Source: Lysinibacillus capsici (GTDB lineage Bacteria; Bacillota; Bacilli; Bacillales_A; Planococcaceae). Taken from it: 64,000 bases of DNA. A program made the translations under genes and the position numbers. Positions 18,271 through 25,467 of this stretch are shown piece by piece. The notes under the pieces are model-generated. The model saw nothing but the letters and a program-made list of their open reading frames with translations, made no database searches and had not been told where the DNA came from. Position 1 is the stretch's first letter. The number at the start of each line of letters is the position of its first letter. The stretch is from positions 1 to 64,000 of the forward strand of contig NZ_PXXX01000015.1 in NCBI RefSeq assembly GCF_003367505.1, written 5' to 3'.

Positions 18271-19500
18271 AGATCTAAATGAAAAAGCTTCCCATTTTAC
18301 ATTTTTCTTAGGTGCAGCCGATTTGAAATGCTTGATCATTTTTTCTGGTCCACATATATAAATACTAGTTTGTGGAGAAAAGGATAACTCATCAACAGAG
18401 AGTCTATTGCGCTGTGTTGTATCAATAAATGTGACAGTAAAATGGTCATTTGCTTGTGCATAATCCTCTAAAAAATCTTTGTAGATGACATTGTCTTGCC
18501 CGTGAAAAGAATAATATAAGTCAATTTTCTTATCAGGCTGCGTGTGTAAATAGGCAAGAAATGGGGTGATGCCCATACCACCTGCAATCCATAGCTGCTG
18601 TGCATTCCCGTTGCCGAAGTCAAAATGACCATAGGGGCCATCTACAGCAACCTCTGTATGAACCTGAATAAGGTTGTAGACCTGTTTGGTATAATCTCCA
18701 ATAGCTTTCATTGTAAGATTGATTTGTTGTCCACACCCTCCAGAAATAGAGAAGGGATGTGGTGCTTTTTCGATACCCTCTTGAAAGACTTTCAGAAAGA
18801 GAAATTGTCCTGGTCGATAATCCAGCTGTTTTGTAAGCTTCAACTTAATTTCCAATATCTCAGGAGTCAGCCTTTGAATAGATGAAATCTGACCTTTATA
18901 GGGAAAGAACATATCCTGATACATTGTCAGCATATAAAGGGCTGACATAAATCCAATTGTAGTTGTTAATGCTGTAAAAATCCCTAAAGCTGAGGGTTGT
19001 AATAAATCATAGTGGCTAGAAAAATAAGCATGATAAATACCCAATGTATAGGGTACAAGTAATAAGCGATGAAGCCAGCGCCAATGCTCGTACTTCAGGA
19101 ATTTTGCAATAAAGGCAAGAATGATTAGGAAGATAAAGCCGTATTGAGCAAGCTCGCCAAGATCTTTTGCGAATTCGTTGAGTGGTGTTTGTTGCGTTAG
19201 CTCTTCATCAGGAATCATTTTTTGTAATTGCCCGTGAATAAGGATCAATACAAGTGAAAGGATTGCTAGTAATTTATGATAAAAATAGACATGCTCAAGA
19301 CCACTAAACCATCGCTCTAACATTTTTATTCGTGTAGCTAATAAGAATACAAGAAATAAACAAGTTATGGCTAAGCCACCAATGACATGACTAAGTGTGT
19401 TCAACGGATGAATCGGTGCCATCGGTTTGCTAAAATACCAAAGCAAAGCACTACCACACAAAATGATGAAAATAAAAAGTATTCCTTTATAGGCTCTCAT
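18268..19500 (-). CDS. Ferric-reductase-like membrane flavocytochrome
   Basis: A 410-residue protein with a ferric-reductase-type membrane domain of six helices. Candidate haem histidines are in FYHKLLAIL, LILIHG, RWLHRLLL and GIYHAYF. The cytoplasmic half is a ferredoxin-NADP reductase module: FAD site RPGQFLFLKV and HPFSISGG, then NADP site LWIAGGMGITPFLAYL and YICGPEKMI. It should move electrons from NAD(P)H across the membrane; the acceptor (iron chelate or other) is unknown. TGGAGG precedes the ATG. No Fur box was recognised. Confidence 0.88.
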   Translation of the reverse strand: MRAYKGILFIFIILCGSALLWYFSKPMAPIHPLNTLSHVIGGLAITCLFLVFLLATRIKMLERWFSGLEHVYFYHKLLAILSLVLILIHGQLQKMIPDEELTQQTPLNEFAKDLGELAQYGFIFLIILAFIAKFLKYEHWRWLHRLLLVPYTLGIYHAYFSSHYDLLQPSALGIFTALTTTIGFMSALYMLTMYQDMFFPYKGQISSIQRLTPEILEIKLKLTKQLDYRPGQFLFLKVFQEGIEKAPHPFSISGGCGQQINLTMKAIGDYTKQVYNLIQVHTEVAVDGPYGHFDFGNGNAQQLWIAGGMGITPFLAYLHTQPDKKIDLYYSFHGQDNVIYKDFLEDYAQANDHFTVTFIDTTQRNRLSVDELSFSPQTSIYICGPEKMIKHFKSAAPKKNVKWEAFSFRS

Positions 19501-19566
19501 ATTTAACCTCCATCACTATGTTTATCCATAATTTAACTAGCTATACAATCAGAGTGGAAAAAGTTT

Positions 19567-19593
19567 CGAGCGTACGTTCGGAATGTATGTTCC
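19567..19593. promoter_or_regulatory. Two tandem LexA (SOS) box-like sites
   Basis: CGAGCGTACGTTCG (19567-19580) and GGAATGTATGTTCC (19580-19593) each match 12 of 14 positions of the Bacillus LexA consensus CGAACRNRYGTTYC and share one base. They lie 64 bp before a YdjM-like gene; E. coli ydjM is a known LexA target. Confidence 0.5.
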
Positions 19594-19656
19594 CTTTTGT
19601 GTCGAATTATGTTACATTAAGAAGGAAAAATAAGAGAAAAGGAGTGGAAGTAATTT

Positions 19657-20145
19657 ATGCAAGGGAATACCCATATCGTTGGGGGCATTACAGCAAGTCT
19701 TGCCTTTGCTCAGTTTTCAAATGATAACCCACTTGTCTTAGTTGGTGCGGGGGTTATTGGTGCATTACTTCCAGATATTTGTCATAGAGGTAGTAAAATA
19801 GGTCGAACATTTCCCCTCATCGCGAAGCTAGTGAATACAGTATTTGGACATCGTTCCTTTACACATAGTTTGTTGTTTTTAATAAGCATGATGGTTTTAT
19901 TACATATGTTGATTCCCTATCGAGCGATATCTATTGGAATAATTATCGGGATGGCTAGTCATATCATACTTGATATGTGTACAAAAAAAGGGGTTAAACT
20001 ATTTTTCCCTGCGACTGTCTCCATTCGTTTTCCACTTACAACGAAAACTGGTAGCAAGGTAGAAGGTATCGTACTGATGTTGTTATCGATGCTATCCATC
20101 TATTTCAGCTATGAATTAATTGTAAGATTTATTGATGCGATATAA
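19657..20145 (+). CDS. YdjM-family (DUF457) membrane-bound metal-dependent hydrolase
   Basis: A 162-residue membrane protein with the family's His/Asp motifs: GNTHIVGG at the N-terminus, LLPDICH, GHRSFTHS, and ASHIILDMCTKKGVKLFFP. Three or four hydrophobic helices carry these residues. The molecular activity of the family is not established, but E. coli YdjM is induced by DNA damage through LexA. The gene has AAAGGAGTGG before the ATG, stands alone, and is preceded by two SOS-like boxes. Confidence 0.85.
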   Translation: MQGNTHIVGGITASLAFAQFSNDNPLVLVGAGVIGALLPDICHRGSKIGRTFPLIAKLVNTVFGHRSFTHSLLFLISMMVLLHMLIPYRAISIGIIIGMASHIILDMCTKKGVKLFFPATVSIRFPLTTKTGSKVEGIVLMLLSMLSIYFSYELIVRFIDAI

Positions 20146-20150
20146 ATAAG

Positions 20151-20182
20151 AAAAGCCCCAGTAATCGTTTACTGGGGCTTTT
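20151..20182. terminator. Bidirectional terminator
   Basis: Stem AAAAGCCCCAGTAA / TTTACTGGGGCTTTT with a 3-base loop. Confidence 0.9.
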
Positions 20183-20186
20183 CATG

Positions 20187-21008
20187 TTAGTCTGCCTGTA
20201 CCTCTTCAACAGTTTGCTCTACCTCAGCACGAGTCATTTTTTCTCGTCCTTCTTGCATTGCCTTTAGTGTTTTGTGGGCTAAGGCAAGTGGTAGGCGACA
20301 GAATAGCAGAATAGTACGTTTATTGATATCCTTCATATATAAATCTGCTTTGGCTAAATTTTCTTCTGCATACGCAAATAAATCCTCGCGTGTCCATCCC
20401 TCTGGTACGAAACTTACACCACGTTCATCTAAATCCTCATGCTGATTACGTAAGATGTTGACAGCCTGCAATCCACGGCCATAGCCTATTGCTAGCTCGC
20501 GATCCGTTTGAACGCCTGCACCCCATGCCCAAAGCTCAGACAGCATCGTCCCTACAAGCCCAGCCACGTAGTATGTATAATCGTCTAAATCCTCACGTGT
20601 GCGGACCTGCCAATTCGCCTTTGCCCATTTTGCCATCCCAAAAGCCATTTCACTTGTGGAAGCCTGTACAATTTTTCTGGATTCCTCAGGGCAAAATGTC
20701 AGCCAATCTGCTAAACGAAGGGATACTTCAGGTAATAGCTCTGCATAAGGTGCGAGTAATGACTGATAGGCTTCGTTATTGAAATTGTCCTTTAGTAATT
20801 CACTCGTAGCTGACAGTAAATCAAATTTTACATCATTAGAAAGTTCTTCATGGTCTTCAATTTCATCAATAGCACGCATTGCTAAATAGGCTGCAGCCAC
20901 TGATATCTTTAAATCATTTTTTAAAAATGTAATAGGTATATAAAACGTGCGGCTTGTATCTTTCAAAACCTGCATCGCTTCTTTGTAAAGTCTTTTTTGC
21001 TCGTTCAC
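20187..21008 (-). CDS. Squalene/phytoene synthase family protein
   Basis: A 273-residue all-alpha isoprenoid enzyme of the trans-isoprenyl synthase fold, the family that condenses or dephosphorylates farnesyl-type diphosphates. The first aspartate motif is intact (AIDEIEDHEE, residues 46-55). In the second, NILRNQHEDLDERG, the first Asp of the usual RDxxED motif is Asn. B. subtilis YisP, of similar size, is a family member reported to act as a farnesyl diphosphate phosphatase rather than a synthase, so head-to-head synthesis should not be assumed. The GTG start at 21008 has GGAGGAA 6 bases upstream. No carotenoid or hopanoid genes adjoin. Confidence 0.85.
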   Translation of the reverse strand: MNEQKRLYKEAMQVLKDTSRTFYIPITFLKNDLKISVAAAYLAMRAIDEIEDHEELSNDVKFDLLSATSELLKDNFNNEAYQSLLAPYAELLPEVSLRLADWLTFCPEESRKIVQASTSEMAFGMAKWAKANWQVRTREDLDDYTYYVAGLVGTMLSELWAWGAGVQTDRELAIGYGRGLQAVNILRNQHEDLDERGVSFVPEGWTREDLFAYAEENLAKADLYMKDINKRTILLFCRLPLALAHKTLKAMQEGREKMTRAEVEQTVEEVQAD

Positions 21009-21106
21009 TTGTATTCCTCCGTTCAAATGGTTCCACATCTATAGTATATCGTATCGTAAAAATAGGGAAAGATAAAACAGATTGTTCATATTTAGAGAGA
21101 TATTCT

Positions 21107-21135
21107 TTGAAAACGTTTCCTAAAAGTGATATAGT
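21107..21135 (+). promoter_or_regulatory. SDR promoter overlapped by a cre-like CcpA site
   Basis: TTGAAA (21107), 17-bp spacer, TATAGT (21130). Bases 21107-21122, TTGAAAACGTTTCCTA, match the cre consensus WTGAAARCGYTTWCWN at all but one position and cover the -35, which predicts repression by CcpA. Confidence 0.65.
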
Positions 21136-21150
21136 TTAATAGTAAACTAT
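21131..21150. promoter_or_regulatory. Inverted repeat at the SDR transcription start
   Basis: ATAGTTTA-ATAG-TAAACTAT, 8-bp perfect arms, overlapping the -10 and probable +1. A dimeric repressor site is likely; the protein is unknown. Confidence 0.5.
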
Positions 21151-21153
21151 TTA

Positions 21154-21188
21154 AGCTTATACTTTCTTTGTGGACGAAAGTATAAGTT
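21154..21188 (+). promoter_or_regulatory. 5' UTR hairpin of the SDR gene
   Basis: CTTATACTTTC / GAAAGTATAAG (11 bp) with a 9-base loop and no U run, so it is not a terminator. It could stabilise the mRNA 5' end. Confidence 0.5.
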
Positions 21189-21222
21189 AAACCACATTAC
21201 AGAAGAGAGGAAGTTTAGAAAA

Positions 21223-21957
21223 ATGGGACGTTTAGATAACAAAATTGCGATGATTACTGGTGGCGCATCTGGTATGGGTGCAGCAATGGCGAAATTGTTT
21301 GCCCAAGAGGGTGCTACGGTAATTGCAGCTGATATTAATGAAGATAACCTAGCAAAAATTTCTGAGCTTGACCATGTAGAGGGGATGAAATTAGATGTTT
21401 CCTCTGACGAAAACTGGGCAGAAGTGACGAAAGCCATTGTGGAGAAATATGGTCGCATTGATATTTTAATTAACAATGCTGGTATTTCATCCGAAAAAGG
21501 GCCAGATCAAATTACACAAGCGGATTGGTCAATCATGCATAATATCAATGCCTTTGGACCTTTCCTGGGCATTAAACATGCCTCTAACTATATGAAAGAA
21601 GCTGGGAAAGGCTCTATCGTTAATACATCCTCTTACACTGCAATTATTGGCGCTGGCTTTAATGCCTATACAGCCTCTAAAGGATCTTTACGTGCGATTG
21701 CTCGTGCAGCGGCATCAGAGCTTGGTGCTTTCAATGTTCGTGTCAATACAGTATTCCCTGGTGTCATTGAAACACCAATGACTGCTAAATTATCAGAAGC
21801 AAAAGAAGCAATGGATATGTTAGTAAGAGCAACACCAATGGGTCGCCTTGGTCAACCAGAAGAAGTAGCGAATGCTATTTTATTTTTAGCATCTGATGAA
21901 GCTTCTTACATTACAGGTGCCGAGCTTGTCATTGATGGTGGCTATTCAGCACGCTAA
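21223..21957 (+). CDS. Short-chain dehydrogenase/reductase
   Basis: A 244-residue classical SDR. The nucleotide loop is TGGASGMGAAMA (12-23), D37 in AADIN favours NAD(H), NNAG is at 84-87, and the catalytic residues are Ser136/137, Tyr149 and Lys153 (YTASK). The C-terminal GAELVIDGGYS is typical of 3-oxoacyl reductase/glucose-dehydrogenase-like members, but the substrate is not predictable. GAGAGGAAG precedes the ATG. The promoter carries a cre-like site and an inverted repeat, suggesting control by carbon source and a dedicated repressor. Confidence 0.92.
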   Translation: MGRLDNKIAMITGGASGMGAAMAKLFAQEGATVIAADINEDNLAKISELDHVEGMKLDVSSDENWAEVTKAIVEKYGRIDILINNAGISSEKGPDQITQADWSIMHNINAFGPFLGIKHASNYMKEAGKGSIVNTSSYTAIIGAGFNAYTASKGSLRAIARAAASELGAFNVRVNTVFPGVIETPMTAKLSEAKEAMDMLVRATPMGRLGQPEEVANAILFLASDEASYITGAELVIDGGYSAR

Positions 21958-21971
21958 TTAATCGTTTTAGG

Positions 21972-22016
21972 AAAGTGAAAGTGCCTGTTCAAGCAGTGCA
22001 TTTTCACTTTTTTTTA
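21972..22016 (+). terminator. Terminator of the SDR gene
   Basis: Stem AAAGTGAAAgTGC / GCAtTTTCACTTT followed by T5. Confidence 0.8.
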
Positions 22017-22020
22017 CATT

Positions 22021-22218
22021 TCAAGATTTAAATAGTGGAACGTCCGATTTGGACTCTCCCATCACTATTTCATGAACCACCCAAAGCGCCTTAATATGAT
22101 AGGCATCGTGCATAGCTAATCTCTTCATTTCAAGCACTAATGAGTGCTCTCCTGGAATCTGTTTATATAAATCTTCATATTCCGCTTTAGAATATTCGTT
22201 AAATTTCAAAAACAGCAT
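22021..22218 (-). CDS. Small hypothetical protein
   Basis: A 65-residue frame with a protein-like composition (MKRLAMHDAYHIKALWVVHE in the middle, no low-complexity runs). No ribosome site precedes the ATG at 22218; a GTG start further in, after CAGGAGA, would give a 37-residue product. It converges on the SDR terminator. No family was recognised; it may be a fragment. Confidence 0.4.
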   Translation of the reverse strand: MLFLKFNEYSKAEYEDLYKQIPGEHSLVLEMKRLAMHDAYHIKALWVVHEIVMGESKSDVPLFKS

Positions 22219-22593
22219 TATGCTTTAACAAAGCTTTATTTTTTTAGTAGAATGATAATAAAGCTTTAGAAATGCATTAAAATTCAGCTATCATATAGAA
22301 AAAATTTGATATTTTCCATGATTTTTTCATGAAAGTTTACGAAGTTATTGCACAATCATTTCAACAGCGTTAAAGTTTAGAAAGGGCGAAAATGTCATTA
22401 CACAATTTGGGGGATTGTACTGAGCGTTTAGCTTTTGTACGAACAAATTAATTGGTCAGGATTTTGGCACACAAAACTCCTTGCAAAATCCTTCGTACCA
22501 AAGAGGGCATGTACTTTAATAGTTGCCTTAATCTTCGCGTAAACTGCAATCATTATATGACAAAGTTGCGTAATAAAAACAAAGGAGAATTGT
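22219..22593 (+). other. Structured leader region upstream of coaW
   Basis: GTACGAA (22437-22443) can pair with TTCGTAC (22492-22498). Inside, AGGATTTTG (22458-22466) can pair with either CAAAACTCCT (22472-22481, one bulged C) or CAAAATCCT (22484-22492), two exclusive folds. No U-run terminator follows. No gene was accepted here. Confidence 0.4.
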
Positions 22594-23430
22594 ATGCCAA
22601 AGGCTATAGGTATTGATGCAGGCGGCACATTGACAAAGGTTGCTTATTTAGATCAACACAATGAACTTGTTTTAACAACCTTTCCGTCTAATGATCTGCA
22701 ATCTGTAAAAAAATGGATTATCGATCATCCAGATATTGAGGATATTGGTGTTACGGGGGGACGTACAGAGCAATTACTTGATGTCATTAAAACAATGAAA
22801 TCGATTCATTATATAGTGGAATTTGAAGCAACATTAAAGGGTGTCCGATTTTTACTAAATAAAGAAGGCTACTTTTTTGAGCGTAGCATGATTACCAATA
22901 TCGGGACAGGCACTTCCATTCATTACATGGAGGGCAATACCCATATTCGCGTTGGCGGGACAGGCGTTGGTGGTGGGACGTTAATTGGATTGTCAGCGCT
23001 TACAACAGGGATTACAGATTACAATGAAATACGAGAAATGGCTGACAAGGGCCATCGTGAGAGCATTGATTTATTAGTTAAGGACATTTATCAGGGCATG
23101 GATACACCTATTGATGGTCATTTAACTGCAAGTAATTTTGGGAAAGTAGGCATTACCCAGTCCATGAAACATCCTGCAGAGGATATTATAGCGACTGTTC
23201 AGGGTCTAGTAGGTGAAGTTATTACCACGCTTAGCATTCAATATGCGGAAGAAAAAAAGGCTCAGCATATTGTCTATATTGGATCAACTCTCAGCAATAA
23301 TGCTCATCTTGCCCGTGTGATTGCAAATTATACACGCACAAAGAAGCATACACCTGTCTTTATTAACGATCATGGTTTTTCAGGTGCTGTTGGAGCATTG
23401 CTGAACATTACAGAATATACAATTGTCTAG
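22594..23430 (+). CDS. coaW: Type II pantothenate kinase
   Basis: A 278-residue kinase catalysing ATP-dependent phosphorylation of pantothenate, the first step of CoA synthesis. It has the acetate/sugar-kinase ASKHA fold: phosphate loop GIDAGGTLTKVAY (6-18), TNIGTGTSIHY, VGGTGVGGGTLIGLS, and HIVYIGSTLSNN near the end, as in S. aureus CoaW. Type II enzymes escape CoA feedback inhibition in staphylococci. CAAAGGAGA lies just before the ATG. A separate CoaB-like gene is at 39292. Confidence 0.93.
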   Translation: MPKAIGIDAGGTLTKVAYLDQHNELVLTTFPSNDLQSVKKWIIDHPDIEDIGVTGGRTEQLLDVIKTMKSIHYIVEFEATLKGVRFLLNKEGYFFERSMITNIGTGTSIHYMEGNTHIRVGGTGVGGGTLIGLSALTTGITDYNEIREMADKGHRESIDLLVKDIYQGMDTPIDGHLTASNFGKVGITQSMKHPAEDIIATVQGLVGEVITTLSIQYAEEKKAQHIVYIGSTLSNNAHLARVIANYTRTKKHTPVFINDHGFSGAVGALLNITEYTIV

Positions 23431-23440
23431 GACGGATAAG

Positions 23441-23481
23441 AATGAACATGACTAATGCACATTAGTCATGTTCATTTTTTT
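23441..23481 (+). terminator. Terminator of coaW
   Basis: Perfect 16-bp stem AATGAACATGACTAAT / ATTAGTCATGTTCATT then T6. Confidence 0.9.
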
Positions 23482-23555
23482 TACAATTAGCGAAGAAACT
23501 GATCTACATAGTAACGCCTCTATTTGAACAAATTATGTGCAGGAGGTGATGTTAC

Positions 23556-23780
23556 GTGGGCAAACGTAATAATCGGAATAACAGTAAAACCATGAATATG
23601 CGAACGCATAATCCTTTTGGTACCTACAAAAGCAAAGATCTTGATCGAAGTAATAGCAATAATAACAATCCGAATGACAACTTAAACGAAGAATTCGCAG
23701 CAGAATTTGATGCGAAAGCTAAAAATAAAAACAATAAAACGAATCATGATAAAAACCAGCAGTCCAATAAAACGAAATAA
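23556..23780 (+). CDS. Small Asn/Lys-rich protein, possible spore protein
   Basis: A 74-residue, highly hydrophilic protein dominated by Asn and Lys. Residues EEFAAEFD resemble the germination-protease site of small acid-soluble spore proteins (EFASE in gamma-type, E(I/F)ASEF in alpha/beta-type). The next gene carries the related EEYSAEFN. It has AGGAGGTGAT 6 bases before a GTG start and lies 15 bp before its neighbour. No cysteine, no membrane segment. The spore role is inference from the motif and composition. Confidence 0.6.
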   Translation: MGKRNNRNNSKTMNMRTHNPFGTYKSKDLDRSNSNNNNPNDNLNEEFAAEFDAKAKNKNNKTNHDKNQQSNKTK

Positions 23781-23794
23781 CGGAGGTACAAATC

Positions 23795-23926
23795 ATGGCA
23801 AAAAAGAGAAAAACAAGCTTTAAAAAGAAAAAGAAGGAAGATACACATAAAAAGAATGATCGTGAGGAGTACTCAGCAGAGTTTAACCAAGTCATTCATA
23901 ATAACCCTCAACAGCCAAAGCAATAA
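23795..23926 (+). CDS. Small Lys-rich protein, possible spore protein
   Basis: A 43-residue protein starting MAKKRKTSFKKKKKE, with GGAGG 8 bases before the ATG and its own terminator after it. Residues REEYSAEFNQ match the EEFAAEFD motif of the preceding gene, so the pair may be related and cleaved by the same protease. The strongly basic N-terminus would suit binding to nucleic acid. No named family was recognised. Confidence 0.6.
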   Translation: MAKKRKTSFKKKKKEDTHKKNDREEYSAEFNQVIHNNPQQPKQ

Positions 23927-23930
23927 AGAC

Positions 23931-23966
23931 AAGCTGCTCCAAATCTTTTTGGAGCGCTTATTTTTT
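23931..23966 (+). terminator. Terminator of the small-protein pair
   Basis: Stem AAGCtGCTCCAAA / TTTGGAGCgCTT then ATTTTTT. Confidence 0.8.
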
Positions 23967-23981
23967 AAAGGAGTGATTCAA

Positions 23982-24311
23982 GTGAGGAAGTTATATTTAC
24001 TTGGGATTGTGCTTGTTTGTCTTACTGTGTTCATACAAACAGCAATGGTTGCAAATGCACAACAAGAAGCACCTCCAGCCTATGCCAAATGGGGACAAAT
24101 GGCCATCAAAGAGGTAAAGGCAAAATATCCTTCAGCCAAAATTATCGATTATTTGCATGAGGGTAAAGAAGTACATGGGGCGTCAACAATCGAAAAGTTT
24201 AAGCTCTGGCTCAAGCAACCCGATAAGGAATTTGGTGTCTATGTAAGAATTAGTTATCAAAGTGCAACACAAAAGGTAGAAAAAATTGAATTACAAGAAA
24301 GTACGTCATGA
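23982..24311 (+). CDS. Secreted DUF3889-family protein
   Basis: A 109-residue protein. A signal peptide (KLYLLGIVLVCLTVFIQTA, cleavage near VANAQQ) is followed by a ~80-residue domain with YAKWGQMAIKEVKAKYP and EKFKLWL, diagnostic of DUF3889 (B. subtilis YqzG/YhdC type). Function unknown; it should be outside the membrane. The GTG at 23982 has AAAGGAGTGA upstream. Longer readings would run through the preceding terminator. Confidence 0.85.
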   Translation: MRKLYLLGIVLVCLTVFIQTAMVANAQQEAPPAYAKWGQMAIKEVKAKYPSAKIIDYLHEGKEVHGASTIEKFKLWLKQPDKEFGVYVRISYQSATQKVEKIELQESTS

Positions 24312-24342
24312 AAAAAAGGATGCCCAGAAAAGGCATCCTCAT
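24311..24342 (-). terminator. Terminator of the DJ-1/PfpI gene
   Basis: Minus-strand stem GGATGCC / GGCATCC followed by T7. Confidence 0.8.
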
Positions 24343-24346
24343 TCAT

Positions 24347-24901
24347 TTAACTTTCAAGCTTTTGAATAAACGCACGCATCAAGCCTGGTAAATCAGGCCA
24401 GGCATGTCCACTTACTAAATTGCCATCTGTATGAAGATTGGCATCAATATAAGTAGCGCCAGCCACTTGCACCTCTGGCTTGCAAGCAATATAGGCTGTC
24501 AGCTCACGTCCTTTTAGCACTTCAGGAATCGTTGCGAAAATTTGTGCCGCATGACAAACGGCTGCAATCGGTTTATTCGCTTCGAAAAAGTGGGATACGA
24601 GTGTTGGCACATGCTCATTTAAACGAATGTATTCTGGCGCACGACCACCAGGAATAATCAATCCATCAAAATGGGTTGGATCAACATCAGCAAAAGAAGC
24701 ATGTGCCTCTAAACCATAGGCAGGTCGCTCGATGTATGTATCCACGCCATCTACAAAATCGTGTAGTACAGTTTGTAATTTCTTAGCTGATGGTGCTGCA
24801 ATTGTGACATCATAGCCTGCCTCAAGACAACGATAATAAGGATAAAAAATCTCTAAAGCCTCTACGGCATCTCCTGCAAGTATTAAAACTTTTTTCCCCA
24901 T
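24347..24901 (-). CDS. DJ-1/PfpI family protein
   Basis: A 184-residue protein of the glutamine-amidotransferase-like DJ-1 superfamily. The nucleophile elbow is AAVCHAAQIF with Cys followed by His; DGLIIPGGRAPEYIR carries the conserved glycines and the acidic partner is near the N-terminus (DAVEALE). Relatives are glyoxalase III/deglycase-like or stress proteins; activity is not predictable. AAAGGAGATGG precedes the ATG. It is divergent from the MarR gene. Confidence 0.88.
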   Translation of the reverse strand: MGKKVLILAGDAVEALEIFYPYYRCLEAGYDVTIAAPSAKKLQTVLHDFVDGVDTYIERPAYGLEAHASFADVDPTHFDGLIIPGGRAPEYIRLNEHVPTLVSHFFEANKPIAAVCHAAQIFATIPEVLKGRELTAYIACKPEVQVAGATYIDANLHTDGNLVSGHAWPDLPGLMRAFIQKLES

Positions 24902-24998
24902 GATTCCATCTCCTTTACATTGAAAGTTTATTAACTTTTATTCGACACATGCAAAAAATTTCCTGCTGCTGGTCAAGCCATCTTGGCAAATTACTTCC

Positions 24999-25027
24999 TT
25001 TACAAAGAAAAAAATGAAGCGTATAGT
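24999..25027 (+). promoter_or_regulatory. Promoter of the marR-MFS operon
   Basis: TTTACA (24999-25004), 17-bp spacer, TATAGT (25022-25027). Confidence 0.7.
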
Positions 25028-25030
25028 ATT

Positions 25031-25048
25031 TATTTAGCTAGGTAAATA
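25031..25048. promoter_or_regulatory. Probable MarR operator
   Basis: TATTTA-GCTAGG-TAAATA, a palindrome with 6-bp perfect arms at the expected transcription start, 21 bp before the marR-family start codon. Confidence 0.6.
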
Positions 25049-25068
25049 ATTTTAGGAGGTTGATAGTG

Positions 25069-25467
25069 ATGAATCCAATTTTCCATGCTTTATTCCAAAA
25101 AAATCGCTATTTAACTAATTGCTTAAATGAAGTGCTGAAACAGCATCATTTATATAGTTCTCAGTGGACCATTTTATATTGCTTACATAAAAATGGACCG
25201 ATGACACTGACGCAAATTTGGAAATATTTAAATGTGGAAGCGCCAAGTATCACCAGAGCGATTACAAGGCTTGAGGCATTGGGCTGGGTACAACGATTAG
25301 ATGGTGAGGATAAACGAGAAAAGATAGTGACTTTATCCACACAAGCAGAGGAGCGCCTACCAGCCATTACAGCGACTATTCGAGCGTTTGAGGAGGAAAT
25401 GGTAGGTTCTTTAACTGCCGAAGAACAAGAGCAATTTCTGAAGCTATTGGAAAAAATGAAAGGTTGA
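25069..25467 (+). CDS. MarR-family transcriptional regulator
   Basis: A 132-residue winged helix-turn-helix repressor. The recognition region is LTQIWKYLNVEAPSITRAIT, followed by the wing with RLDGEDKREK and the LT..A dimer helices. AGGAGG lies 9 bases before the ATG at 25069. Its stop overlaps the transporter start (TGATG), and a palindrome lies at its promoter, so it most likely represses itself and the adjacent MFS pump until an effector binds. Confidence 0.92.
   Translation: MNPIFHALFQKNRYLTNCLNEVLKQHHLYSSQWTILYCLHKNGPMTLTQIWKYLNVEAPSITRAITRLEALGWVQRLDGEDKREKIVTLSTQAEERLPAITATIRAFEEEMVGSLTAEEQEQFLKLLEKMKG

Noticed and set aside
22381..22560. T-box riboswitch upstream of coaW
   Set aside because: The conserved AGGGTGGnACCGCG element and specifier-loop features are missing.
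22428..22628. 66-codon minus-strand frame over the coaW start
   Set aside because: Overlaps the certain coaW N-terminus, no ribosome site, and its sequence is explained by the leader's inverted repeats.
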